Source: Armillaria gallica (taxonomy: Eukaryota; Basidiomycota; Agaricomycetes; Agaricales; Physalacriaceae). Taken from it: a stretch of DNA of 64,000 bases. The first letter of the stretch is position 1. Every line of letters begins with the position of its first letter. The notes beneath the pieces were generated by a model. The model saw only the letters and a program-made list of their open reading frames with translations, searched no databases and was not told the DNA's origin. The position numbers and the translations under genes were made by a program. Shown here piece after piece: positions 25,003 to 36,629 of this stretch. The stretch spans positions 2,077,001 through 2,141,000 of the forward strand of contig JBANDB010000007.1 in assembly GCA_037576215.1 (NCBI GenBank), given 5' to 3'.

Positions 25003-26005
25003 GCCAGTCCTAAATCTCGGAGGTCGAAGCAAGGAGGAAGACGAAGCGTGTGTCTGAGTAAGCAAACAAGGCATGTGATCGTGTTGATTACGTGGTGATC
25101 TCACTGCAGGTAAGGTTAGGGTTCAAGTTCCAGATTCATGGTACATCATTCATCGACCATTATTCCCTTCGTTGAATAACATCTCTCAATGAGGCTTAAT
25201 CGTTCATTTTGATATACGACCTGTCCAGGAACTCTTGCAAGCTCATAGCTCCAAGCTACATTAGTTTCGTGGTCTCGTACTCAAAGCTACATCTGGCGCC
25301 ATACTTCTGCTCTACCGTAACGCTGTGATCTGGCCTGTCATATTAAATGAGATAATCAGGCGATAAACCTCGCCGTTTATGTTATTACCCAGATAAACGC
25401 GCCCAGCTACTGGCACAAATGCCTTGGGAATGCACGAAATCATCCTTGTCGTGAAAAACGAAAGATCGGAAACTATTCGGACCAGCGTTGAAAGATCTAA
25501 AGCAGCTGCGCGCTTATTTGCATATAGTGATTTACCGACATCTCGAAAGGAAAATGATGGTAGTTGCGGCGCAATCTACATCTTCCATTCCATTCAGTTC
25601 CGATTCTCGGTGAGCATGCCATCCACTATAGTGTGAATTATGCTCATGTATTGTTTCAGATAATACTTGCATTGTTGAATCTCGTCGTGCTGCATCGTTC
25701 ATAAGACCAACATCGAGTCCGCTGGTCGGTCCGACATGAGGCCCGCGCTTTAATACCCCATTTCAATCCCCCTGGAGACGCCGTCAAACAATATTTTCTT
25801 CTAAAGAAACGCTCAATAGCAAATTTGGGGTGTTGAGGTGTCACAGACGTCGCGGGCAGCCTAAACTCGGACGTTCTTCCAAGGATGGAGATCATATCTC
25901 AGAGAAGCACGGACCCAATCTCTCGCAATTGAGTACGTTAACCCCCGTCAAGTCTTATGAGATAAGCGTGCACCCTCTTCCGCAATTGGCCAGCCACCTA
26001 CCCTC
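25003..26005. other. Intergenic region, 1.0 kb
   Basis: It holds the 3' end of the DUF2235 gene and the promoter of the next plus-strand gene. No coding or repeat feature was found. Confidence 0.55.
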
Positions 26006-27247
26006 ATGAGTCCGACTACTATCGACGACAGAGACAGTTCCGTGTCCCGTATTGGCACCTGGACAGACGGCGGGACCCCACACGAGTACGATAGCACGGT
26101 GTCCAGCTCCAAGTCTGATGGGGACCACCTTATGATCACTTTCACTGGTGCGTCCACTTTGTGCCTGCGATATATATATGCCCAACGGTCTTATAATTAT
26201 AGGAACTCAAATCGCAGTTTATGGAACATACGACTATAGCTCTTCGGGAGTTATCACCTCTTACGCTGTCGACGGTGGTAATGCAACACGAGTTACACAT
26301 TCGTCTGGTAGCGGTGATACCTACAACGAAATGTTTTGGGAGTCAGATTCGCTGGAGCTCCAGCAACAGTGAGTTGTTAACACGCCTCTGCGTTGTCAAG
26401 GAAGTTCACACTTTATACAGCCAACTGGTCGTGACCATGGTGCACGTCAATACTGGCTATGGCGATCTCGAAGGGACTGTGTGGTTCGATTATTTCAATG
26501 TCTACAATGAAACGACCTCAACATCAGCTTCCACACTCACCGGTTCCGCAACACTTTCATCGTCACCTTCGAGTTCTACGGCAAATCCCTCTGATGCTGC
26601 CGCTTCCTTGGCTTCTTCCGATTCATCGTCAGCCAATATAGGCGCCATTGTCGGAGGTATCGTTGGCGGTGTCTTCGTCTTTCTGGTCGTCGCCGTTGTA
26701 TTTGTCTGGTATCGTTCTAGGCAAAAGCGGCGGGATGTGCATACCCGTGCAATCGGTGATCCCCCGCCACCATTTCCGGGTAAGCCCACATCCATTTTCT
26801 TCTCGTGTGACATTCTTCAATTGCAATTTCTCAGGTTCTAACGGTCCTAGACCTCCGCTTCTTACTTCTGGCTTCGCAGAACCCTTTATACCGACGAGAC
26901 AGATCCCGGTCTTCCCTGTTGTCTCGTACAGGGATAGTGCGAGAGACAGCGTGGATACCTCCTCTTTCACAGAACCCATCTTTGCTGGTCCGACTTCTAG
27001 CATGTCTTCGAAGTTGTCACACCACCAGACGGTTTTGTCATACGTACCGGCGGCACCAGGGTCGTCGACAGCGCCGATGTCAGCCTCGTCCGCTAGTCGC
27101 TTTGTCGGTGATAGCGTAGCGGAGATGAAGCAACGCCAAGGGGAGGCCGTGGCTGGATACTTCGAACCTATCCAGCATGTAGACAGTGGGGTTCGCACAC
27201 GTCCTCAACCAGAAGATGATTTGCCCCCCGTCTATAGTGCTAGCTAG
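26006..27247 (+). CDS. Single-pass membrane protein with lectin-like ectodomain
   Basis: Exons 26006-26147, 26203-26368, 26421-26779 and 26835-27247 give about 359 aa. The N-terminal part (MSPTTIDDRDSSV..., GTWTDGG, IAVYGTYD, WFDYFNVYNET) resembles the beta-sandwich ectodomain common in basidiomycete surface proteins. A Ser/Thr-rich stalk follows (residues about 160-200), then one membrane helix (GAIVGGIVGGVFVFLVVAVV), a basic stop-transfer KRRDV and a Pro-rich cytoplasmic tail ending LPPVYSAS. There is no classical signal peptide, so the helix probably acts as the signal anchor. Function unknown; a cell-surface sensor or adhesin role would be inference only. Confidence 0.83.
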
Positions 27248-27803
27248 GCGCTACATCTATGCCCTTGCCTCATTCATGAACTATTTTTGGCTCGGCGCCA
27301 TATCAGCGACACCTTCACGCCACCATGTTGTTTTCTACTTCGTGTATGGCGCGCCAGTCTCCTTGTGGCATCATCCAGATTAGTACCCTGTCCTACGCTA
27401 CTAGTTCCGAATGTTTTATTCTACTATTTCTTGGGGTATATTATTGGCAAGTATAGGAGATGTTAGATGTTTTATACCTTGTACGTTACAGTCGTTTTGC
27501 CATCAAAAAATTGGGTCTGTCTCTGCTACAAAGAAATTCTGATGTGCCATCATTCTGCTCCTTTGGCCGTTCATTCTTCGTAAGTCGAGGCCAGAATCTG
27601 GATGGGAAGATATGCGACCAAGCGACAGATGTAAGTGTCATGCGCTAGTAGCCAAAAGCTCCATGCGGTTTATAATGCCTACAACAGAGTCTAGAACGGT
27701 TCATCTTGTTTATACAGACCATGAAGTGAGGATTGCTAATTCGATTGTTACTTAGCCAAACATAATGAGCAGAGTCAAATTTAAGAACTACTATATGATT
27801 ATA
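27248..27803. other. Intergenic region, convergent 3' ends
   Basis: This stretch lies between the membrane-protein gene (plus) and questin-oxidase-like gene 1 (minus). No supported feature was seen. Confidence 0.55.
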
Positions 27804-29496
27804 TTATGTGGATCCTACATGGTCCTCAGGGAGCCGATGATGGTCCCAGAGAGGAAGATCGGCGGTGTACACTTTTCCTTGACAAAGTTCAAAGTGCTTT
27901 GCGGTGAGTTGAGCAGCTCGAAGGAAGAGAGTACCATCGAGTTTCTCTGCTCCCGGAAGCTCTGTCTGCGAAAAATCGGGGAGACCACCAACACGGGTGC
28001 CATACAAAGCCGCAAAATATGCCAATGCCCTCTGTATCTTGCACAGATGGTCATCCTGATGGAATAAGGCTTGCTGAATTATCGCAAACCACGGATTAGG
28101 TGTGGATGACAAGTCCCCAGGCGGTGTTGTCGTACAAGACGAATCAGGGTGCACGGACTCGTCGTCTGACTCGAGGAACTTTGGTATATCAAAGCTAGGA
28201 CGGCCACGAGAAATCCACCAGGCAAAAGATACAGCCATATAGCTGCGGAGAAGCAACGCTTGGGACGTAGTGGAAAGGAAGTTCGCCAAAGACGGCAAAA
28301 ATAAGGACGATGTGACAAGATGCATACTGAAAAGACGATTAGTCACTGTTTCCTTGATGCCAGTGAGGAGTGAGTACGCACAGAACGAAGTCTGCATGGA
28401 ATCTTTTTCCAGGCCGAGAGCCGCTCACTGTGTAGATGATCGTGTTCATCCACTGCAACTCCTCGATTTTCCGGCGTAATTCTTTGGGATCCGATAGATT
28501 TAGCGTCCACTGATTCGTATACCGGAATAACGCCTCTCCCTTTGCGCTGATGGTAGTCTCGAAATTGGCGATTTCATCGCTAACGAGAGGGATTCTAAGC
28601 GCGTCATCTTTCAGAACACGCACTAGGACATCGAAAGCATGGGTTTTCTTCTTTCCGTTGGAAATATGAGACGTCTCATGACTGGTGGCCTCTTCCGCGC
28701 GTGCATCTAATGCCACGACGGAAGTCAAGGCAGAATAAGGGAGGAGATTTTGAAGATGGTCATGGTGGACTGCCGCCTGAGCGAGACCTATGCGGACTAT
28801 CGTAAGTACGCATGCACGCACAAGAAGACTCAAGACATGCCTTCGATAACTATTCCAGGCAATCCAAATTCAAGACCGTACGCAGTGTGTATCAGAGGGT
28901 GAATCAAGCCATCCATGAACCGGTTGAGCATGGCCGGCTGCTGGTTACCGTTTGTCGTCACGTTGACGTTTGCAGACTCGGAAAAGACGAACTCTTCCAA
29001 TACAGAAGCGGTTCCGTTTTCGGACAGTTTCTCCTTGAAGAAGGTCATGTACGCGCCAAAATATCTGAGGTGTCTGTCAGACTTCTTTGAAAATATGTTG
29101 GGAATGCTGTACGAACTTCTCGTCTCCCAGATGAGCGTTGAAATTTGCAGGTGATATTGGGCCGGGAGGTTTGATGGCAGGCCTTTGAGCAGGAACATTT
29201 TCACGATATACGGCTTCGATTATTTCTTTACTGGCTCCGAGAGTCCAGATGGCCAATACATGGTGAGCGATATGACTGTCCTAAGTGGTAAGCCCAAGCG
29301 AGGTAGTAATCAGACGCGCGACTTACTTATGGAACTCCCTGTCGTTGAAAAATATATGCCACTTGTCGTGGTTATCGCGAAGGACGCTCTGCAAGGCAAG
29401 AGTGGAGTCCGCATCAGCACCAGGAAGAAAGACCGGGGTCAGACTAGACGCGGCGCTGAATGGCGCTGGAAAAAGCTCGAGTGTGTCGGAAGACAT
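27804..29496 (-). CDS. Questin-oxidase-like protein, paralogue 1
   Basis: Minus-strand exons 29327-29496, 29117-29275, 28841-29064, 28382-28787 and 27804-28326 give about 493 aa. Intron 3 starts with GC (AAG|GCATGT at 28840); no GT site keeps the frame, and the paralogue has GT at the same place. Family blocks: AHHVLAIWTLGA, VLEEFVFS, QPAMLNRFMDGLIHPLIH, YGLEFGLPG, QAAVHHD, THAFDVL, MHLVTSSLFLP, RSYMAVSFAWWISRGRP, DDHLCKIQRAL, WDHHRLPED. This matches the questin oxidase / AflY family (PF14027), where studied members catalyse oxidative ring cleavage of anthraquinones in secondary metabolism. No polyketide synthase is in the window, so the substrate cannot be inferred. It lies 7 kb from an inverted paralogue. 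Confidence 0.9.
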
Positions 29497-30175
29497 GTTC
29501 ACTGCAGAGAGGTTATGTGTATGTACCAAGAAACCAATCAAACGGAGTGCATTATATATATACCCAGAGCTCCCAAAACCCCAGTTACTACTTGTCGAAG
29601 GTCATCGGTGGTCTCGGAGTCGTTTGCATGAGAAAGACAGACGAGTGCCCACTGCCGAGGAGATTCGTCACTTTTTATCCTATTACCCGTCCATCTAGTA
29701 ATGATCTAGTAATATGGGTGTGAGGACAATAGTAAGCCCCCGTCATTAAGAAGGCTTTAACAAGAGTACGGCAGGCAGATCGAACACAAGCCTCTGATCC
29801 ACTCAGTCGTACGGAACGCATCAAGGTTCGAAGCCGTCACAAGGAAATTGAACCAGCCTCCGTCGAAGACGATGTAAGCAGCCAGTCAGATGGTGATGGT
29901 AAGAAAACAAGGCTCGACGTCCTCGGCATGAGGCCGGCTTACCCTTTCTAGAACTTCAAACTTCTTTATCGCAAGAGTATTATCAACAAAATTTGCTGCA
30001 TACTAGCCATAGATTCATTATGCGTCTTGTAGACTTCAGTCCATTATCTGTCGCATTTATACTTTCAGCTCTTACGAAATTGTGAAAATACGAGAGAATG
30101 TTGAATAAAGCTCTACGAAAGCACGAAATCCATTGAAGATATGCCTGTTGTACAGACACAAGCACGAAACCAGTA
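29497..30175. other. Intergenic region, 0.7 kb
   Basis: It contains the upstream region of questin-oxidase-like gene 1 and the 3' flank of the P-loop kinase gene. No supported feature was seen. Confidence 0.55.
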
Positions 30176-30951
30176 TCATTTCCCCCGAACCATAGTCTCG
30201 ACGCGCTTAATCCATTCGCCTAGCTCCTTGCCCCACCCACCCAGTCGACGCATCCGTCGATTTTCGATGTCAGAGCCTGCTCCAAGCCCGATTTCTTTCA
30301 TGCGGTTTCTGCCGTGTTTGCGACGTTCCTGATGATCCCACCAACACCAGCACAAAATGCTGTTACGCGAGAAAAAAACCTCCCTGAAGGACTCGTTACA
30401 GCCTGGACTACACGGAGTTCCAAGACCAATAAGTCGGAGAATTGTTCGCACAAACACACGGGGGAAGTAGAGGACAAAAGGGGGGTCAAGCCCTGTAAAG
30501 GTTTGGTCACAAGTCCAACTACAATTTGTCGCAAACGCTCGCTCACAGATAATATCGGTAGCGGAGTTCTGCACAAGCTCTCCGACCTGCCTTTGGTAAT
30601 TACCATCGATAATCCATCCATTTGGGTTGTCATCCATCGCTTTGCTCACCAGAGCTTTAAATTCTGCATCGGGGGTCTGTTCCCAATTCGGTCGCCAGAA
30701 TAAGCTGTCAAGCGTGATGTGAGGGATGTCAAGGAGTTGGGATAGCTTCTTCGCAAGCGTGCTCTGTTCAGTAAAAGTCCGATTGGCGAAGAATTATGGA
30801 AGAAATATCGGTGCTCGCCTTCCCAGTACCTGTGAGATATTCAGCTTTCTGAGTCGTGCTCCGATGTACTTGCATGACATGACTCACCACAATTCCCCAC
30901 AATGTGGATTCTGTATCGTCCTTGGGAATCGCCGATCAGGGGTCGTTCCAT
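30176..30951 (-). CDS. P-loop nucleoside/adenylate-kinase-like protein
   Basis: Minus-strand exons 30888-30951, 30819-30829, 30547-30763 and 30176-30492 give about 202 aa. The Walker A motif GNCGTGKST (19-27) is built from three exons: exon 2 is only 11 nt and encodes the GTGK core, and the following intron begins with GC (AAG|GCGAGC). Further blocks: KLSQLLDIPHITLDSLFW, a PNW motif, NGWIIDGNY (Walker B-like region), DIIWLDPP. This pattern (DxLxW...GWVIDGNY...WLDxP) is that of the small P-loop kinases related to adenylate kinase and bacterial FlaR/topology-modulation-like proteins. The C-terminus is Arg-rich. Biochemical substrate unknown; a nucleotide kinase is likely. Confidence 0.87.
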
Positions 30952-31386
30952 CTGTTACCGATGATTTTCTGGGAAGAAGAATGCGATGCCAATGCTGAAA
31001 GCCGTGATAGTTGAGCTTCCCACTAAGTATGCGGTACCGGTATCTTACCTCAGAGTAGATCTATACAATGGTTACAAGGATTGCAGCTGTGTCGCGGGAA
31101 AGAAAAAAAATTAGCAACGTCTGAGAATCAATAGAGAATATACACACTGGTTTCTTCGGTTTCTTCACTGTACGTTGCAAAACCGTGACGTGTCGGGACC
31201 GGGCCGCGGTGTTAATGAATATTGGATGACATAATTTTGGTCATACGATGAGGCTGTGCTTCGCGCCTATCTAATGACAGCGGGTTCGTCTCTTTACATC
31301 CGACGACGACGACGACGATTTTCTGTGGCGTCTAGGTGTATATCATTTACAACTTGCTACACTTGCAACGTCTGGAAATTTCGGCA
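30952..31386. promoter_or_regulatory. Divergent promoter region (P-loop kinase / Pil1-like gene)
   Basis: Start codons at 30951 (minus) and 31387 (plus) face away across 435 bp. A short (CGA)6 run sits near 31300-31317. No clear TATA box was seen. Confidence 0.5.
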
Positions 31387-34215
31387 ATGTTCAAAACTGC
31401 AACAACGAGACTTGCGCACAATTCGACGTTACCGTCCTTAGCTGGTCATAGCAATATACGTCCTCTCCAGGATCTCATCACAGCAGAGAAAACCGTGCTG
31501 ATATCGTATGTGCTCTACCCGTCTATGCGGTAGCTTATCGCTTAGTAAAGTCAGGCTCCAGAGACTCAGTGTTGACTTGACGAAAGCTGCGGAAGCCTTG
31601 CGAGCGTGGGGTATAGGAGAAGGAGAAGACCTTGGGGTGAGTTTTACTTCGCTATGTATCTAAAATCCTCATCCTCACCTTGTTAGGATGCACTGGGCGC
31701 ATCGACGTCAATTATAGCCCATTTCACTCATGCGTTAACGTCGTATGCTACACACGAGCATGCTATTCGGGATCACATGAAGTCTATACGGGCGCGAGAA
31801 GAAGCTCTCGACGAACTCAAGCGAAAGAGAAAGGTTGTCGTCAGCAGGGCCGAGGCTGCGGAGCGGAAGCTCAGCAAAATGAGTCCCGAACACAAGAATC
31901 TCGCGATGCAGACGGATACCCTTAATCAGCTCCGAGATCAGATTCGGTCCTTAGACTCTGATATCATGACGGAGGAGGCGGCGCTGGGAGACTTCAAGCG
32001 GTCTACGACGCGGTCAATGATGGGCTTGAAATTTGGAGGTTTGCTTGAGTTAAGCGAAAAGGGAGTGGTACGTTGTTTCATTTCTATCTTGATTGACCTT
32101 TTCCGCGCGCATACAAAGCATATGCGTGCTTGTTCTGGTTAATTCCCTTTACGAATGTCGCGTGCGCCTGCGGATTGCCATGCCAAGGATTCGAATCGGC
32201 GGTCTCCCGTTTTTCTCCAAACCGACGTAATTTCATTTTTGCCTGTTCAACCATTCATTTTGTAATTCATGTCCTGATCTATTTTTCAGATTGTAGGAGA
32301 CTATGGAAAACTGATTGTCTCGGAGATTCCAGAAGATGTGACGCAGCCCGGGATGCCTAGATTGATGTATACCGGCCATCCCAAGGTGGAGATGCTCGTC
32401 TCAGAAACGTACAAGGCCGTTAATCAGGTTGGTTTTTCCACCGTCGCTTCTGAACCCCGGGAACAGTTGCAGCGACCTCCACTACCTTCTCTCCCCAGCT
32501 CACCGGCCCGACCAGCGGGACTGGATGCAACACCTTCGAGCTCTAACTTTTTGTCTACGCCACAAGGCATAAGCGGAGGCCATTTCCTCGACGCCTCAGA
32601 TGCGTCAGGCCAAGCCAATGGTCCTTCAACGCCTATACTTCAGAAGAACTCGCTTCCCATTCAGGCTCGCAACGGAGACAGTTTTGGCCCACGGAGCAGA
32701 GAACCAGAAAAGTTTGGGTATTCTGGCTCGGGATCACCTAGTTCTTTCCCAGTAAAATCACCCTTTGGCATTGAACCTCCTTTGCTCAAGAGTCATGAAC
32801 CTGAACCATCCTTCTCAACGTCTATTGCTGAGGCGTTGAGAACCCCAGGTCTCGAGGGCCCCATCGATGACCCTGCGCCATCTTACGAGGTATCTCATTC
32901 GCATTTGTATGCTCCGCCCCCTGGTCCGCCTCCTGGTGCCGCGATGCTGCTCGGTTCTGAACCAGACTCGCACCGGGTATCAACAGCCCTGTCTGATGAC
33001 GTATCGCTCGCTTATATGGCGGGCGAAGGAGATGCTGCGAATGAGCACGGAGACGACAAGCATGTTCGATTCGGGCGCGTCAGCGACGTCGACGAGGAGA
33101 TGGAGAGACGCCAAGCTCAGGTGGAGCCGGAGCCTAAGAAGGACTCTCCTCCAGGTCGTTCACCTCGTCGGATTCCTGTGCCTTCCGTGTCAACAGAGGA
33201 CGAGGAACGAGAGCTGAATGCAGCTGCTGCTAGGGAAGTCAGTAGAGAATTAGATGCGCTGACATTTAATCCACCTCTGCCGCCTCCCTCTCCACGAAAA
33301 GAGCCAGAAGAATCGCCCGAGCGTGGCCGTCCACTAATCCCTGCACCTTCTTCGCTTGGTTATGGTCCACCTCCAAACCGCGAACCATCCCCTCTTGCCC
33401 CTCCGTTAGCTCCCTTCGCGCATCGCTCGATCTCCAATATTGAGACTACCGTACCTACTCCAGCGCAGTCATATGCACAAGCACATCGCTCATCGAGCTC
33501 ATTTGGATCGCGCAGTGAAGCCGCGAGCAGCCCATTAGTCGAAAGCCGCCCTTTACCGCCCACGATTCATCTCCAAGGCGGTCGGTCTTCTCCTGGTCCC
33601 TCTCTGAACTCTCCTTACCGCACCAATGCCCCCGAGTTCCCCGTTCCCCGACCAGCTTTTGCAGGGCGTGTTAGGTCCTCTTCATCTAGTTCTTCGTCCG
33701 CCCAGGTCCCTTCTGGGGCGCGGACCATATCCGCAGCTGCGTTCCGGCGACCACCACCTAGAGTGAACAATGGAAGTTCAGCCGATTTTAGCATTAGCCC
33801 CACTGCAAGTTTAGGCGGAGGAGGTTCACCTCCTCTACCCCCCGTTCCCGTCCCTGGACCTGCAGATACGAGTCCGCTGTCGTTCAACAAGAAGCGGGCA
33901 GTTGCTGCGAGCTCACCTTTACCGTCCAACAGGGGGAGCGTATCAGTGCCCCCTCCAGCTCAGGATGGTAGGGGAGACAGCTTTACAGAGAGGGAACGGT
34001 CGGATTCCCCGGTATCGGATGATTATGATTATCTCGATGCGTATGTGGATGAACATGAGACGAAGAGGAAGTCGTTACCCCCCGCAGACGGAAGCCCGAT
34101 GCAGCAAGACTTTGGGTCTCTAGGGAACGTTAAGGTTGTCAATGACGGGTCGCCAAGCAAGGGAGGGTATGGAGAGGGCAGGTTTGCTACGGATCTGGAG
34201 GGGGGATTACGGTGA
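31387..34215 (+). CDS. Eisosome component Pil1/Lsp1-like protein with long disordered tail
   Basis: Exons 31387-31505, 31555-31636, 31687-32067 and 32290-34215 give about 835 aa. Residues 1-250 form the Pil1 BAR-like domain (PF13805): RPLQDLITAEKTVL, LQRLSVDLTKAAEALRAWG, a long heptad-rich coiled coil (REEALDELKRKRKVVVSR, TLNQLRDQIRSLDSDI) and SMMGLKFGGLLELSEKG. Yeast Pil1 (about 340 aa) shapes plasma-membrane furrows. Here a further 570 residues, rich in Ser, Pro and Glu, follow; such tails are known in basidiomycete members and are probably phospho-regulated (inference). Intron 3 is 222 nt, about four times the local norm. Confidence 0.92.
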
Positions 34216-34722
34216 AACGGGCCAGCGCATGTTTTCGGTTTCGTGTTCTTTTTTTGCAGGTTCAACTCACTTAATTTTTTCTTCGGGAGCACTTCTCGAA
34301 TGATCCACCGCTTCTCTATCACGGATCTCCATTTTTCCCGTCATAATGACCATAAATCACTATCTAACTGTAACTGCTATGCTACTGTACGCTACTGTAC
34401 TGCATCCTGACTATTTGATTGAATCCTAAAGTTCCCCGTTCTATCTTTCCAGGTACACGCGTATACTCACGTCAAAGCATCATGGAAGTTCTATTTAGGT
34501 GTTTACGTGTCTAAATATGCTTTGGCTTCATGCTTTTTTTTGTTTTTGTTCTCCGAACAATAAGGTAAGTGGTTACGTGCCTTGGGTGAAAAATAACTCC
34601 GTGTTGACAATAAGATGGGCTGTCTAGTTCATTTCGGGTCCGCCTTCTTTTTGTGATGCACAATGGCGAGGTGTATAAGTAGTGATGTTGATGAATATCG
34701 GTCTTAACGGTCCCCACTCGCA
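34216..34722. other. Intergenic region between tandem plus-strand genes
   Basis: It contains the 3' flank of the Pil1-like gene and the promoter of the next gene; no other feature was recognised. Confidence 0.55.
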
Positions 34723-35781
34723 ATGTTTGCTACGACGAAAATTGTTTTCCCTCCCCCACCACCGACGACGAACAGCCTCTCGTCCCTCGAACGATCTCGG
34801 CTCCTCCGCAAGACGAAGAAACTCGAGCGCGTATTAGGTTCCGCGCCTCATTTCATTGACGATCCTCTCGGTGAGTTTTCAATCTATCTTACCAAATATC
34901 AACCAAAAAACTGATATTTGATTCGAACAGTCCTCGATCTTCCATTCAGTGGAGATTCCGAGTCAATCCCTTCGAGACCGTCGACATCGTCACGTAGCAG
35001 CGTGGACTCTTCGCGTTCGCTGTATCGGGTGACGTCCATTGACAGGCCGCGGTCGCGGTCGATGCCATCTCGGCGGTTGAGCGTCGAGGAACCATGGCCA
35101 AGCTCGAAACCACCACTTATGAAGCTCTCAAAGTCCCCCGGGCCTCTGCCCAGTATTCCCGCGTCACCTCTTGCTGCAGACTCGTTCTCCCAGTCAGCTA
35201 CTATGACACCCCCAGACTCTCCGATGGCCCCAGAGTTCATAATTCCGTCTCACAACAGTCTGCGGCGGCAGAAGATGGACCGATTACGAAGGAAGCTCGG
35301 GGATGGTGTCCCCGTGGACCTTGTTTTCCCCAAACAGAGGGAGAGCGTCGTGGTTCAGGCCAAGGTGGAGAAGAAGTTCATTCCGGTGTTGCTTTCACCT
35401 CCGCCTGTGCCTCCCAAGCCTCTTCAGTCGCGGGACTCCATGTCTTATCCTTCTCCTCATCGCGCGGTGCGGAAGGTGAAGCGTAAGCCCGTACCATATT
35501 TCGATCTTTCCGAACTTGATGCACCTCTTCCGCCATATGCATCACCCTTCGAGACCCGACGAAGGACTCTGAGCTTGAGTTCGAGTTCCTCGGAGTGTAA
35601 TTCACCCGCGTCGGAGTACTCGGAAAAGAGCTTCCTGTGGGATATACCTGAAGAATCAGCAGGACGTCAGCGGAGCTTCTGGACTAGCGTGAAACGCGAT
35701 CTGGGTCGCGAGGAGGACTCGGAGTGGCTGGAGGTGACGTACTCCAAAGAATTGGGGTTGACCGTATCTTCGCCCCCATGA
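34723..35781 (+). CDS. Basidiomycete protein of unknown function, mostly disordered
   Basis: Exons 34723-34870 and 34931-35781 give about 332 aa. The N-terminus holds a short ordered block, SSLERSRLLRKTKKLERVLG followed by SAPHFIDD, which from memory is the conserved head of a basidiomycete-specific family. The rest is Ser/Pro/Arg-rich, with SRSSVDSSRS and PVPPKPLQSR low-complexity runs and a Pro-rich SH3-ligand-like LLSPPPVPPKP segment. No enzyme motif, signal peptide or membrane helix is seen. Same strand as the Pil1-like gene upstream. Confidence 0.8.
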
Positions 35782-36629
35782 TTTGCTACAGTCAGCATTC
35801 GGATGATTTTCGTTTCGATTCGCAGTTAGTGTGTACTTGCTTTTTCTGCTCGCTTGTCACTATGTTGCTCTTAATCTACGCACCTAATTTTTCGATATTT
35901 ACTTGGTACCATCTTGATGATGCACCCTTCCGCTGTTGATCGACGCCATGCTATCTTACTACCCATTACAGTAGCCTCATACTCGTATTTTAATGCTTAC
36001 ATGGCATGAGTACAAGACTATGAATGATCCTGGGCCCTGAATGTTGAAGTCCAAAAATATCTTGAAGAACAATGTCGAAAGATTGCCGCCGAACTGCCTT
36101 TTGTGTCGCATCCCGAGTTGACCTGTTTTGGACTTGCCTTCTGACCACTGCCTAGCCGCAGAGTCGATCAGCATCAATATGATGGCTCCCTAGCCAGCTG
36201 GCAACCATGAGATTTACTTGAAAGACCCGCATGACTGGGCCGGCCTCTCAGGTGGATTCCTGCCGTGCCCATAGGTCTGGGACTATACTTTCCCTTGGCT
36301 TTCCCATGTTGAACTGGTAGCGAATCCCTCACTTGACCCTCACCCCCAGTAAACGAAGCCTATATTTATCACTCGCATGAGTATTTCCGATGTTTCGTCG
36401 ATCAATTACTGATAAAGACATCCTGATTCGTTCAGGAAATTCCTGAATTTATAGGCTTCAATTTGGGCTGTCAGCCATTGGGAGATGATGGTACGCCTCC
36501 TTCGTCATCATCATCATCACGCCCCAAGGTCAGCTGCGACATCTCAGCGGATGTTATTCACGCCTTACTTCGTATAAGTATGTAAGTCATGGACCTTCGA
36601 CTTAGAGTCCTGACCTGACAGGAATCACG
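35782..36629. other. Intergenic region, 0.85 kb
   Basis: It lies between the unknown protein gene and questin-oxidase-like gene 2, and holds that gene's promoter. A short ATC trinucleotide run lies near 36505-36520. No gene was seen. Confidence 0.55.

Noticed and set aside
31296..31320. Short CGA trinucleotide run
   Set aside because: Six units only, non-coding and without a flanking feature; a minor microsatellite.
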